Assembly: GCF_002936955.1 (NCBI RefSeq)
Contig: NZ_MPZM01000002.1
Location: 124,001-188,000 of the forward strand
Source of the DNA: Oceanisphaera arctica
Lineage (GTDB): Bacteria; Pseudomonadota; Gammaproteobacteria; Enterobacterales; Aeromonadaceae
Direction: 5' to 3'
DNA: 64,000 bases
Shown here: one piece after another, positions 52,168-61,000 of the stretch
Layout of the letters: every line of letters starts with the position of its first letter
How positions within the stretch are numbered: position 1 is the stretch's first letter
Notes under the pieces: generated by a model
Seen by the model: only the letters and a program-made list of their open reading frames with translations
Database searches by the model: none
What the model was told of the DNA's origin: nothing
Made by a program: the position numbers and the translations under genes

Positions 52168-53051
52168 GAGTCCGCGGTTTTACCCTGCTGGAGCTGGTGA
52201 TCGTGCTGGTGCTGATAGCCATTACCGGGGCATTCAGCAGTGGTTTTATTGCCGACAGCGCGCGCCTGTATCAAGGCACTCGCGAGCGGGCCGAAGTTCT
52301 GAGTCACGGTCGCTTCGCCATCGAACGACTCACCCGCGAGCTGGGGGCGGCCTATGGCCCCAGTGTGCGTATCGAGCAAGACCTTGATAAAAATTGTCTG
52401 TACTTTGTACCGGTACTGGCCGCGGGCAAATATCAGGGTAATCCCCGCTCCGGCAATATCACTTTTATTCTGCCTGTTCCGCTACAGGATCAGACACTGA
52501 CAGCCTCCTATATTGCCATCATGGCGGCGCAAGGCGATGCCAACTGGCCCGATTATCCGGCCGCTTTGCCACAGGGAATAAATTTTCAGCCGGAAGTTGA
52601 CACTAGCGATCGCATTATATACTCGGCTGGCAATGGCAATGGCAATGGCAATGGCAATGGCAATGGCAATGGCAATGGCAATGGCAATGGCAATGGCAAT
52701 GGCAATGGCAATAACAATGGCAATAACAATGGCAATAACAATGGCAATAACGGAAATTCATCCGATATGACCTTTCCCAAAAGCAGCCCGGCCCGGCGCT
52801 ATACCCTGTTACAGCCCCGACAGGTGCGTTATTGCCTGGAAGCAGGCAGCCTGACGCGTAATGAAAAAAACACAGATCAGTGGGATACCAGCAAAAACGT
52901 ATTAATGCTGTCCGGCCTGACGGATGATACCGCCTTTGAAGCTGCCGATTACCGAGTGGCGACACAAATGGTGCAACTTGAGCTGAAACTGCAGACCAGA
53001 GAAGGCCCGCTTGCCTTCCCCCAGCAGATAGGGGTGCTTTATGAGCCATAG
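52164..53051 (+). CDS. mshO: MSHA minor pilin MshO with Gly-Asn repeat tract
   Basis: The 295-residue GspJ/PilW-like minor pilin has a leader MRVRG and the helix FTLLELVIVLVLIAITGAFS with Glu5. At residues 156-198 it carries a tract of 14 Gly-Asn pairs and then mixed NN/GN units, encoded by tandem hexanucleotides. Apart from the insertion, the sequence (YTLLQPRQVRYCLEAGSLTR ... TQMVQLELKLQTREG) is normal for the family. The tract probably forms a flexible loop and its length may vary between strains. Confidence 0.92.
   Translation: MRVRGFTLLELVIVLVLIAITGAFSSGFIADSARLYQGTRERAEVLSHGRFAIERLTRELGAAYGPSVRIEQDLDKNCLYFVPVLAAGKYQGNPRSGNITFILPVPLQDQTLTASYIAIMAAQGDANWPDYPAALPQGINFQPEVDTSDRIIYSAGNGNGNGNGNGNGNGNGNGNGNGNGNGNNNGNNNGNNNGNNGNSSDMTFPKSSPARRYTLLQPRQVRYCLEAGSLTRNEKNTDQWDTSKNVLMLSGLTDDTAFEAADYRVATQMVQLELKLQTREGPLAFPQQIGVLYEP
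52629..52757 (+). repeat. Hexanucleotide tandem repeat GGCAAT inside mshO
   Basis: Positions 52629-52712 consist of 14 perfect consecutive GGCAAT units, followed by alternating AACAAT and GGCAAT units to about 52757. The unit is a multiple of three, so copy-number changes lengthen or shorten the Gly-Asn tract without shifting the frame. Confidence 0.97.
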
Positions 53052-53415
53052 CATCAGAGGTAGCATGCTGATCAGCGTGATATTCATGATGTTGCTGATG
53101 GCGGTACTGATGTCGGCCATGGTCAGCCTTACCAATCGGAGCAGCCGCAACCTGGCTTATGAAACCATGGCGCTCAGGGCCAGGCTGGCCGCCGACAGCG
53201 TACTGGAAAATGCCATCTACCAGCAAATGGCGCCGGCACAGGACACTTCTATTGCCGATATCGAACTCGATATCAACGGCTGCAGCGCCAATGCGGGTGT
53301 AAATAAGTCCATGAACATAAATACTGAAACCCTGTACTATATCAGGGCCACCGGCAGCTGCGGCAGCAACGAACTGAATGTAGTGCGTACCCTGGAAGTC
53401 GAGGTGATTAAATGA
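53041..53415 (+). CDS. mshP: MSHA biogenesis protein MshP (PilX-like)
   Basis: The 124-residue protein has an N-terminal helix (GSMLISVIFMMLLMAVLMSAMVSL) without a good prepilin Glu5, followed by LAADSVLENAIYQQ and a short domain with cysteines (NGCSANAG, ATGSCGSN). This fits MshP/PilX-type accessory proteins. The gene overlaps mshO by 11 bases and mshQ by 4. Confidence 0.85.
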   Translation: MSHSIRGSMLISVIFMMLLMAVLMSAMVSLTNRSSRNLAYETMALRARLAADSVLENAIYQQMAPAQDTSIADIELDINGCSANAGVNKSMNINTETLYYIRATGSCGSNELNVVRTLEVEVIK

Positions 53416-56057
53416 AACTGATGATTAGCCTGTTGTTTTTTTTCTGTGGAGCGGTCGCAGCTCAATCAATGAACGACTTATTCCCCTATGCGGCCCAAAG
53501 CCATGCTTCCGATGGCAAGATAAAGATGGAAGAAGATGCGATCATCGGCGGTACTAATAATGCCAGGTTGGATTTTTATTCCGGTGATTTCAAGGGTAGT
53601 AGTCGGTGTGACGATAAGCCCTGTAGCCTGAGTTATAAATCAGGACCGAAGGTCAATCTGCCTGCCTACCAAGCGGATAGCATATCATTTCCTGCTGATT
53701 TCAAAGCGACAAGCAGCTCTCTCGAGTTTAAGTGTGAACAGGGCAACTCAAGCGACAGTCGTAGTCAGTTCAAGAGCATCAAAATAGAAAAAGGATGCAG
53801 TGCTGTACTGACAGGTGGGCACGACGAATATCGTATCAAAGACAAACTGGAGGTAAAAAGTGGCGGAGAGCTGACGCTGACCGCCGGTGATTACTGGCTG
53901 GGTGAGCTGGATATAGATGGAGGGCGCCTCCATCTGCCTGCCTCCGGACAGGTAAATTTCTATGTAAACGGCGATGTGAATATAAAAGACGCGGGTGCTC
54001 TGGGCAATGCAGATTTTAACATCTACGCTCCCGACGATGACATCAAGCTGGAAGGAAGCAGTCAGTTGCTCGGTGATGCGTTTACCAACAAGAAGCTGGA
54101 GTTGAAAGACGCAGCTCAACTGACAGGAGCGATCAGGGCCGACACCCTGAAGCTGGATGGTACCCTGAATCTGTCCGGTGGGGAGTACTCGCTGCATAAG
54201 ATCGAACTGAAAAAAAATGCCAGATTACACACGACAGGAGCGGTAATCCTTAATATAGAAAGCAAGCTGAAACTTGAAGAAGACTCAGTACTCGGTAATG
54301 CTTCTAAGTCCGTCAGGCTTTATGTCTATGGCGGAGAGGACAAAGACGCAGATGATGATCCCGATAAAGGCGATGCGGATCTGAAGAAAAATTCCCGCTT
54401 GTATGGCTTCGTTTATGTGCAGGGTAAACTGAAGCTGCATGAAGGCGCAGGAGTCTATGGCGCCGTGAATGTCGTGGATCTGGAAATGAAGAAAAACAGT
54501 GCCATTAATTTTGGAACTTTTTCACTGTCTGCACGGCGAGACATTGGTTATGTAGATGGCGAAGAGAATAATGCTGCGATAATAACGGTTAACGGAGCAA
54601 CAAGCCGGTTCAAAGTGGAATATGGCAGTGGTGAGCTCGCTTATGAAGTTGCTGGTGAAAAAAGCGGTTACAGTATTTTGAATAACGGTGATATCTATTC
54701 ACTACCAGCAGACACCGAAATTTATATTCGACATAACCAGGCCAGAAATGTTGATCTGGTGTTGACAGAAATGTCCGACAGTGAAGAAGAATTGTCATCA
54801 GACAAGGTGACACTGGCATTTGTTCCCTATCAGATTGAAGTACAACCAGGTATTAACTGTCCGTCGACATTGCATGATTTCAACTACAGCATTCATGCCG
54901 GTTGTTCTGTGCTGGCCAAAGCCGGGGAGCCGAAGTCGGTATCACTGTCGTTTATCGGTTACGGGGTTAATGGCATAAATGATGAAGTTGGCGACAAGAT
55001 CCTGGAATACAGCTTCAATCAACCCGAAAACGTGACCATTACCGAACTTAATACTAATGTTGTAAATCACCCTCTTACCACCTTCGATATGAACATCGGC
55101 TTTACTCAGGTTGCCTTGGTACAAGCGGTGGTGGCAGATCATTGTGCTGTTTATGCCAATAACTGTGGCGATAAGTTAACCAAAGGTTCCGATGCGGTTA
55201 TCGGCCGTACCGTACCCGCAGCCCTCGACGTGGTGACCTCTGCTGCGGGTCAGATTGCCGGTAATCATGTTTATGCGGGAAAGGCGGTGGCATTTACCAC
55301 CCAACCCGGCTTTACCGTACAGGCCGTCGATATCAATGGTGACCCCTTACCCAGCTACAGTGGCGAGTTTGCCGGGGGACTGACCGCCGACAATATCAGC
55401 CTTGCGCTGATGATCCCCGATGATTCTTTTCTGGATGGCATGACCATGCCGGTGACAGTGCAATGGGATGATAATGGCCAGCACCGGATCCTGGTTACCA
55501 ATAATGAGTTATCTTTCCCCAAAGAGAGCACCCCCTTTGATGCCAAATTGATCAATGTCCCGTTGGAACTCAATATCGCTATTGAAAGCGATGCGGTTGA
55601 TGACGAGCCATTGATATTACCGCCGGATCAGAACAACCGGGAAACGCTGGTTGAGGATGCGAATGCCGAGCTGCGTTACGGCCAGCTGATGATCAGTGAT
55701 CTGACCCTGGCAACAGAAACGGAAGGCACCATGCCGGTATATTTACAGTACTTCGATCAGTACGGAACCTTGATAGACGATCCCGATTTTGACCTATCCA
55801 CCCAGTCGGCCTCACTGGTTGTCGAGCCAGAAAATGGGGCAGTTTTGCCTGGTCTGACACAAACAGCGGATGGTATTGACGTTGATGCCTATGCCGAGGC
55901 GGCCGAGTTTCAGATCAGGGCCGATGTGGCAGACTGGCTGAAAACCACAGGGGAAGCGGCGTTGCTGGATCCGGCAGCCACACTGTCTATCTCCGCCGGA
56001 GAGACGCCGCTGCGTGGTCACGACAGGATAATCTATCGGCGTGAAGCGATACGTTGA
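53412..56057 (+). CDS. mshQ: MSHA biogenesis protein MshQ
   Basis: The 881-residue protein begins with a Sec signal peptide (LMISLLFFFCGAVAAQS). Residues about 30-400 are a repetitive, beta-strand-rich domain with short Lys/Asp/Gly-rich turns (LKLDGTLNLSGGEYSLHKI), compatible with a solenoid adhesin. Middle and C-terminal parts look like Ig-like or MshQ-type modules (TFDMNIGFTQVALVQ; YGQLMISDLTLATETEGTMP). It is the last gene of the pilus operon, as in Vibrio and Shewanella, where MshQ is longer. A surface adhesin or pilus-tip role is possible, but unproven for MshQ. Confidence 0.85.
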   Translation: MKLMISLLFFFCGAVAAQSMNDLFPYAAQSHASDGKIKMEEDAIIGGTNNARLDFYSGDFKGSSRCDDKPCSLSYKSGPKVNLPAYQADSISFPADFKATSSSLEFKCEQGNSSDSRSQFKSIKIEKGCSAVLTGGHDEYRIKDKLEVKSGGELTLTAGDYWLGELDIDGGRLHLPASGQVNFYVNGDVNIKDAGALGNADFNIYAPDDDIKLEGSSQLLGDAFTNKKLELKDAAQLTGAIRADTLKLDGTLNLSGGEYSLHKIELKKNARLHTTGAVILNIESKLKLEEDSVLGNASKSVRLYVYGGEDKDADDDPDKGDADLKKNSRLYGFVYVQGKLKLHEGAGVYGAVNVVDLEMKKNSAINFGTFSLSARRDIGYVDGEENNAAIITVNGATSRFKVEYGSGELAYEVAGEKSGYSILNNGDIYSLPADTEIYIRHNQARNVDLVLTEMSDSEEELSSDKVTLAFVPYQIEVQPGINCPSTLHDFNYSIHAGCSVLAKAGEPKSVSLSFIGYGVNGINDEVGDKILEYSFNQPENVTITELNTNVVNHPLTTFDMNIGFTQVALVQAVVADHCAVYANNCGDKLTKGSDAVIGRTVPAALDVVTSAAGQIAGNHVYAGKAVAFTTQPGFTVQAVDINGDPLPSYSGEFAGGLTADNISLALMIPDDSFLDGMTMPVTVQWDDNGQHRILVTNNELSFPKESTPFDAKLINVPLELNIAIESDAVDDEPLILPPDQNNRETLVEDANAELRYGQLMISDLTLATETEGTMPVYLQYFDQYGTLIDDPDFDLSTQSASLVVEPENGAVLPGLTQTADGIDVDAYAEAAEFQIRADVADWLKTTGEAALLDPAATLSISAGETPLRGHDRIIYRREAIR

Positions 56058-56064
56058 TGCCGAT

Positions 56065-57570
56065 TTAATCTGCGGGCGCTGCCTGGTGTGCCTGCAGGTA
56101 GTGTTGCAGGCGCTTTCGTTCGTCGTCCTGCAGTTCAAGGCCCAGCTTGGTGCGGCGCCAGAGAATATCGTCTGCCGTGGTGGCCCACTCGTGCTCCATC
56201 AGGTAATCCACTTCCTTGCGGTACAGATGGTTGCCGAAGGCTTCACCCAGGTCGTCCAGCTGCTCGCACCCCTGTAAAAAACGGTGGCACAAGGTGCCGT
56301 AACTGCGCACAAAGCGGTGTAGCAGGGCGTCGGGCAGCCAGGGATAATGCTGATGCAACGCCTCGGCCAGCCGGGCTTGTGTGCTGAAATTGCCGCCGGG
56401 CAGCACGGCGTTGTGGGTCCAGGCCGGGCCGGCTTCGGGAAAAAACCGGCTGAGCGTGCCGGTGGCGGCGTCGGCCAGCAGGCGGTAGGTGGTGAGTTTG
56501 CCGCCGAACACCGACAGCAGCGGGGCCTCGTGCTCGGGCGCATCCAGCTCCAGCGTATAATCCCGAGAGGCTTTCTGTGCCTCGCCCCCTTCTCCGTTCA
56601 TCAAAGGGCGCACGCCAGAATAGCGCCACACGACATCCGCCGGGCTTATCTGCCGTTTGAAATAGCCGTTAACCAGGTGACACAGATAATCCACCTCGTC
56701 ATCGTCGATGGCGACTTCGGCCGGATCCCCCTCGTAGTCCACGTCTGTGGTGCCGATCAGCGAGAATCGGTCCTGATAGGGGAGCACGAACACGATGCGC
56801 TGATCGTCATTTTGCAGGATATAGGCCTCGGGGCCGTCGTGCAGCTGCGGCACCAGAATATGGCTGCCCTTGACCAGCCGCAGTTGCCTGGGGGAGGGCA
56901 TGGTCATGGTGTCGGCAAAGAGCGAGCTGGCCCAGGGGCCGGCGGCATTGACCAGCGCCCGACTGCGGCACTGTTGCCGCTCGCCGGTGACGGTATTTTG
57001 CAGCGTCAGGTGCCAGAGACCTTCTTTACGCCGGGCCCTGATGCAACGGGTACGGGTCCTGATCTCGGCGCCGCGATCAAAGGCGGCCAGGGCGCACAGC
57101 ACCACCAGCCGGGCATCGTCCACCCAGCCGTCGGAATACTCGAAGCCTTTGGTGATCTGTGGCTGCAAGGGACTGTCGGCCCCAAAACGAATGGCGCAGG
57201 AGCCGGGCAGGTGTCTGTGCCGGGCGAGGTGGTCGTAGAGGAAGAGACCGGCGCGGATCATCCAGGCCGGACGCAGGTGCGGGCGGTGAGGCAGACGAAA
57301 ACGCAGCGGCCACATGATGTGGGGGGCGTTTTGCAGCAATAACTCGCGCTCGGTCAGCGCCTTTTTGACCAGACCGAATTCGTAATGCTCCAGATAGCGG
57401 AGACCACCATGAACAAGCTTGCTGCTGTTTGACGAGGTGGCCGAGGCCAGATCGTTCATTTCGCACAATTTCACCGTCAGGCCGCGACCCGCGGCATCCA
57501 TGGCGATGCCGGTGCCGTTGACGCCACCGCCGATCACCAGCACATCGAAAAGAGGGGAGTCCGTTGTCAT
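56065..57570 (-). CDS. glpD: Aerobic glycerol-3-phosphate dehydrogenase
   Basis: The FAD enzyme oxidises glycerol-3-phosphate to dihydroxyacetone phosphate at the inner membrane and reduces quinone. The 501-residue product equals E. coli GlpD in length. It has the FAD-binding motif LVIGGGVNGTGIAMDAAGRG, LASATSSNSSKLVHGGLRYLE, the region PYQDRFSLIGTTDVDYEGD and a C-terminal helical domain. AAGGAG stands 4 bases before the ATG at 57570; a longer upstream frame was ignored. No glpF, glpK or glpR is nearby. It converges with mshQ with only 7 bp between them and no visible terminator. Confidence 0.97.
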   Translation of the reverse strand: MTTDSPLFDVLVIGGGVNGTGIAMDAAGRGLTVKLCEMNDLASATSSNSSKLVHGGLRYLEHYEFGLVKKALTERELLLQNAPHIMWPLRFRLPHRPHLRPAWMIRAGLFLYDHLARHRHLPGSCAIRFGADSPLQPQITKGFEYSDGWVDDARLVVLCALAAFDRGAEIRTRTRCIRARRKEGLWHLTLQNTVTGERQQCRSRALVNAAGPWASSLFADTMTMPSPRQLRLVKGSHILVPQLHDGPEAYILQNDDQRIVFVLPYQDRFSLIGTTDVDYEGDPAEVAIDDDEVDYLCHLVNGYFKRQISPADVVWRYSGVRPLMNGEGGEAQKASRDYTLELDAPEHEAPLLSVFGGKLTTYRLLADAATGTLSRFFPEAGPAWTHNAVLPGGNFSTQARLAEALHQHYPWLPDALLHRFVRSYGTLCHRFLQGCEQLDDLGEAFGNHLYRKEVDYLMEHEWATTADDILWRRTKLGLELQDDERKRLQHYLQAHQAAPAD

Positions 57571-58049
57571 CTTGCTCCTTATACCCATACCACTAAACAA
57601 GGGATCACTTTTATAGCAGTGTAAACGTCGGACAACGAGCTCGCTCGGCCGGCACGCCGTACATACATCCCTTCGTCTTCCCTGATGCACCGGCGTTGTC
57701 TCTGGAACCGGACGCCTCAATATGATCAGATACTTAATTAAAGTGGTATTACTTCTTCTTTGTCGCTGATGTAACGCCGACTGTTTGTTTACCGGTATTT
57801 AACAGCCGGTCACTGAGTAGTCTGGCCATGCGGTTGCCGGTGCAGCCAAACAATATGTTATTAACCTTAACAAGTTTAGTGTTTTCAAATAAATATATGC
57901 GCGTGATTCGGGAGGAATGAAGCTATCTACTATTTATGGGAGGTGCCGCGGTATTAAGCGTATTAATCCGTAATTGAATCTATTACTCTATGCACTTAAT
58001 TTTTAATCAGCCCCCTTTTTGTATTTTTTGCCCCGGAGCTTCCTGTTAT
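57571..58049. other. Promoter region between glpD and the MASE1 hybrid kinase
   Basis: The 479-bp divergent region is AT-rich in its right half (about 57,840-58,000). It must hold the promoters of glpD (minus) and the kinase (plus). I found no certain operator or gene. In-frame ATGs for the kinase also exist at 57990 and, inside it, at 58101. Confidence 0.6.
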
Positions 58050-61000
58050 ATGCGTGTTCCCTTATCTTCATCCGTCCCCTCGGATGCGGATTCTCTTGAT
58101 ATGCACCGCAAGAAACACAGCCTGTGGCAAGGGATATTGTTACAGGCGCTGATGTATGTCTGTCTGGCACAGCTGACGCTGTGGCTGGTCGACCCCGCCA
58201 TGTTCTCATTAACCTATGCTCTGCCCCTGTGGCCGCCGGCGGGGGCCGCGCTGGTCGGGCTCATGGTGTGGGGGCCGCGCAGTTGGCCGGGGATCTGGCT
58301 GGGAGGCTGCGGCTCTTCCATGCTCCTGCTCATATCGGATAGTGCTTTGTCTCCCGAACTGGTCGGGCTGGCGATGGTGATTGGTCTGGGTAAGAGCCTG
58401 CAGGCCTGGGTGGCCTTTCGGCTGATCCAACCTTATTTCGATACCCGGGCCCGTTTCGAACGGGCATCGGGCCTCTGTTCCCTGCTGATATTGGCTGCTC
58501 CCCTGACGAGCGTGATTTCGGCCACCATTGTCACGGCTGGTTTTTATTTTTTGCAGGCACAGTCCCTGGCGGAGTTGGCTCCCCGCTGGCTCAACTGGTG
58601 GGCCGGCGACAGCCTGGGCGTGCTGTTGGTGTTGCCCTTGTCGGTGGCCTTTTTACCGGCCACCTGCCAGACCTGGCGGGCCCACCGCTGGCGGATTGTG
58701 TTACCGCTGCTGGTGATCAACTTCCTGATGGTGAGCGGCTATTACTGGCTGGCCCGCAGCAATCAGGTGTTACATCAGCAGGAAAAACAGCAAGATACTG
58801 TTCATATGAATACGGCGTTGAGTCAATGGCTGCAGACTCAGATGCGAGCGGTGGAGGCGGTGGCCGGCCTGCTCCATGCCAGTGAAGAGGTCAACCGGGA
58901 AGAGTTTGCCCGCTTTACTCGTCTGCTGCTGCGTGATGGCGATGATATCGGCGGTCTGGGCTGGGCCCCCCGGGTAGCGGGGGCCGAGCGCGCCGGGATG
59001 GAAAGCGAGATCAGGCAGAGCGGCCTGGCCGACTTCAGCATCCTCAAGGTCGATAATCAGGACCGGCTGGTGGCGGCAGCACCGGCTGCATATCACTACC
59101 CCCTGCTGTATTCGGAGCTGCGCTCGGGTAGCCCGGCACCGGCCCTGGGGCTGGACCTGGGTTATCACCCGGAGACCAGGGCCTTGCTCCGTCAGGCAAG
59201 AGACACAGGGCTGCCGGTGCTGGAGATCAGGCAGGCTGTATACGGTGCCGACCGTGCCCGCAACGACGATTACCGCTTGTACCTTCCCGTCTATCAAGCC
59301 GGGTTTGTGTCCGACTCGGCGACCCAGGCCGAGCGCATCACCGCCCTGCGGGGATTTGTGGTGGGTTTGATCTACCTGGATGACATCTATCAGCCGTTGC
59401 AGCAACAGGCGGCGCAACGGGGGATGGGCGTCGGTCTCATGCACCCGGATGGCCACTATCTGCCTTTGAGCGGCACTATACCGGAGCACCATCAACCCTA
59501 TAGCTGGCTGAACAGCCATGTGGAATCTTTGGTTGGCAATACTCTGCGGCTGACCAGCTGGGATCTGGAGCCCTGGGCGCCGGGCAATTCAATCGCCATG
59601 AAGCTTTACCTGAGTGGCAGTGTGATTATCTCGTTGCTGTTGTCTGTCTATGTGTTGTCGGCGGCGGGGCAGAATGTGCGTATCGGGCGCAAGGTCGCCG
59701 CACGCACGCAGGCTTTAGGTCAGTCAGAAGCCAGGCTGCGGGGTATTATCGATGCCATGCCGGTTTTTGTGGGGGAAATGACCCCGGACGGCATCCTGGT
59801 GGAGCTCAACCGGGCCTCACTGGAGCGATTCGGGCTGCGGCGTGAGCAGGTGCTTGATCAGCCCTTCGAACAGACGCCCTGGTTTGCCCATTTGACGGCG
59901 TTGCAGGCCCGGCTGCGTGAGGATATCCGCCGGGCGGCGGCCGGTGACGTGGTGCGTCATGACCTTGAACTGGTGGCTGCCGATGGCAATGTAATGACCA
60001 TGGACTTCACGCTGGCGCCGGTGATGGATGAAGGGGGACAGGTGGTCAAGCTTATCCCCTCGGCGGTGGATGTCAGCGCGCGGCGGCAGACCGAGCTGGC
60101 GTTGCTGCGCAGTGAACAGGCTCTGAGCGAGAGTAACCAGCAGCTGGAGCTGCGCGTGGTGGAGCGTACCCGTCAGCTACAGGAAAGTGAGCATTTCATC
60201 CGGGGCGTGCTCGACGCCTTGCCTTCTCATATTGCCGTGCTCGACCAGGAGGGGATGATACTGCAAACCAATCGGAGCTGGCGTCTCTTCGCAGTGGCCA
60301 ATGAGGGCGCGGTGGCTGCGGTGAGTGAGGGGCAGAATTATCTGGAACAGTGCGATTATCAGCTGGAGCTCGGATTCAACGTTGCGACCCTGATCCGCGA
60401 GGTAGTAGCCGGGCAGCGAATGGAAGCCGGTTTCGAGTATGACTGTCATGGCCCGGAGCAGCAGCGATGGTTTTATTGCCGTATCACCCGTTTGGTCGAG
60501 GCCGGCAGGGTATGGGTGGTGGTCAGCCACGATGATGTTACCGACCGTAAGGTGGCCGAACTGTCGATTGCACAACAGGCAGAACAGCTAGAACTCCGGG
60601 TGGAAACGCGGACCGCCGAACTCCAGGTAGCCCGCCACGAAGCGGAGCGGGCAAACCGGGCCAAGTCGGATTTTCTGGCCACGATGAGCCATGAAATGCG
60701 CACCCCCATGAATGGCGTGCTGGGCATGATCGAGGTGCTGGAGCGGCAGAATACCCATGTCGGGCAGGGGGAGCAGCTTGCCATCATCAGGGACTCGGCA
60801 AGAACCTTGCTGAGCCTGATCGACGACATTCTGGACTTCTCTAAAATCGAGGTGGGCCGGCTGGAGCTGGAGCGACTGCCGCTGGCACTCGATCAACTGG
60901 TGCAGGAAGTCTGCACAGTATTGACGCCCATGGCCGAAGACAAGCGGGTAGCGGTCAGTTGTCATCTTGCCCCGGATGTTCCGCAGCAGATCTATGGGGA

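Noticed and set aside
52586-53226. Minus-strand frames with long Leu/Pro or Cys/His runs
   Set aside because: They are the antisense reading of the GGCAAT tract in mshO; low-complexity products arise from the repeat alone.
56347-57342. 331-codon plus-strand frame
   Set aside because: It lies entirely antisense to glpD and reflects GC-rich codon bias.
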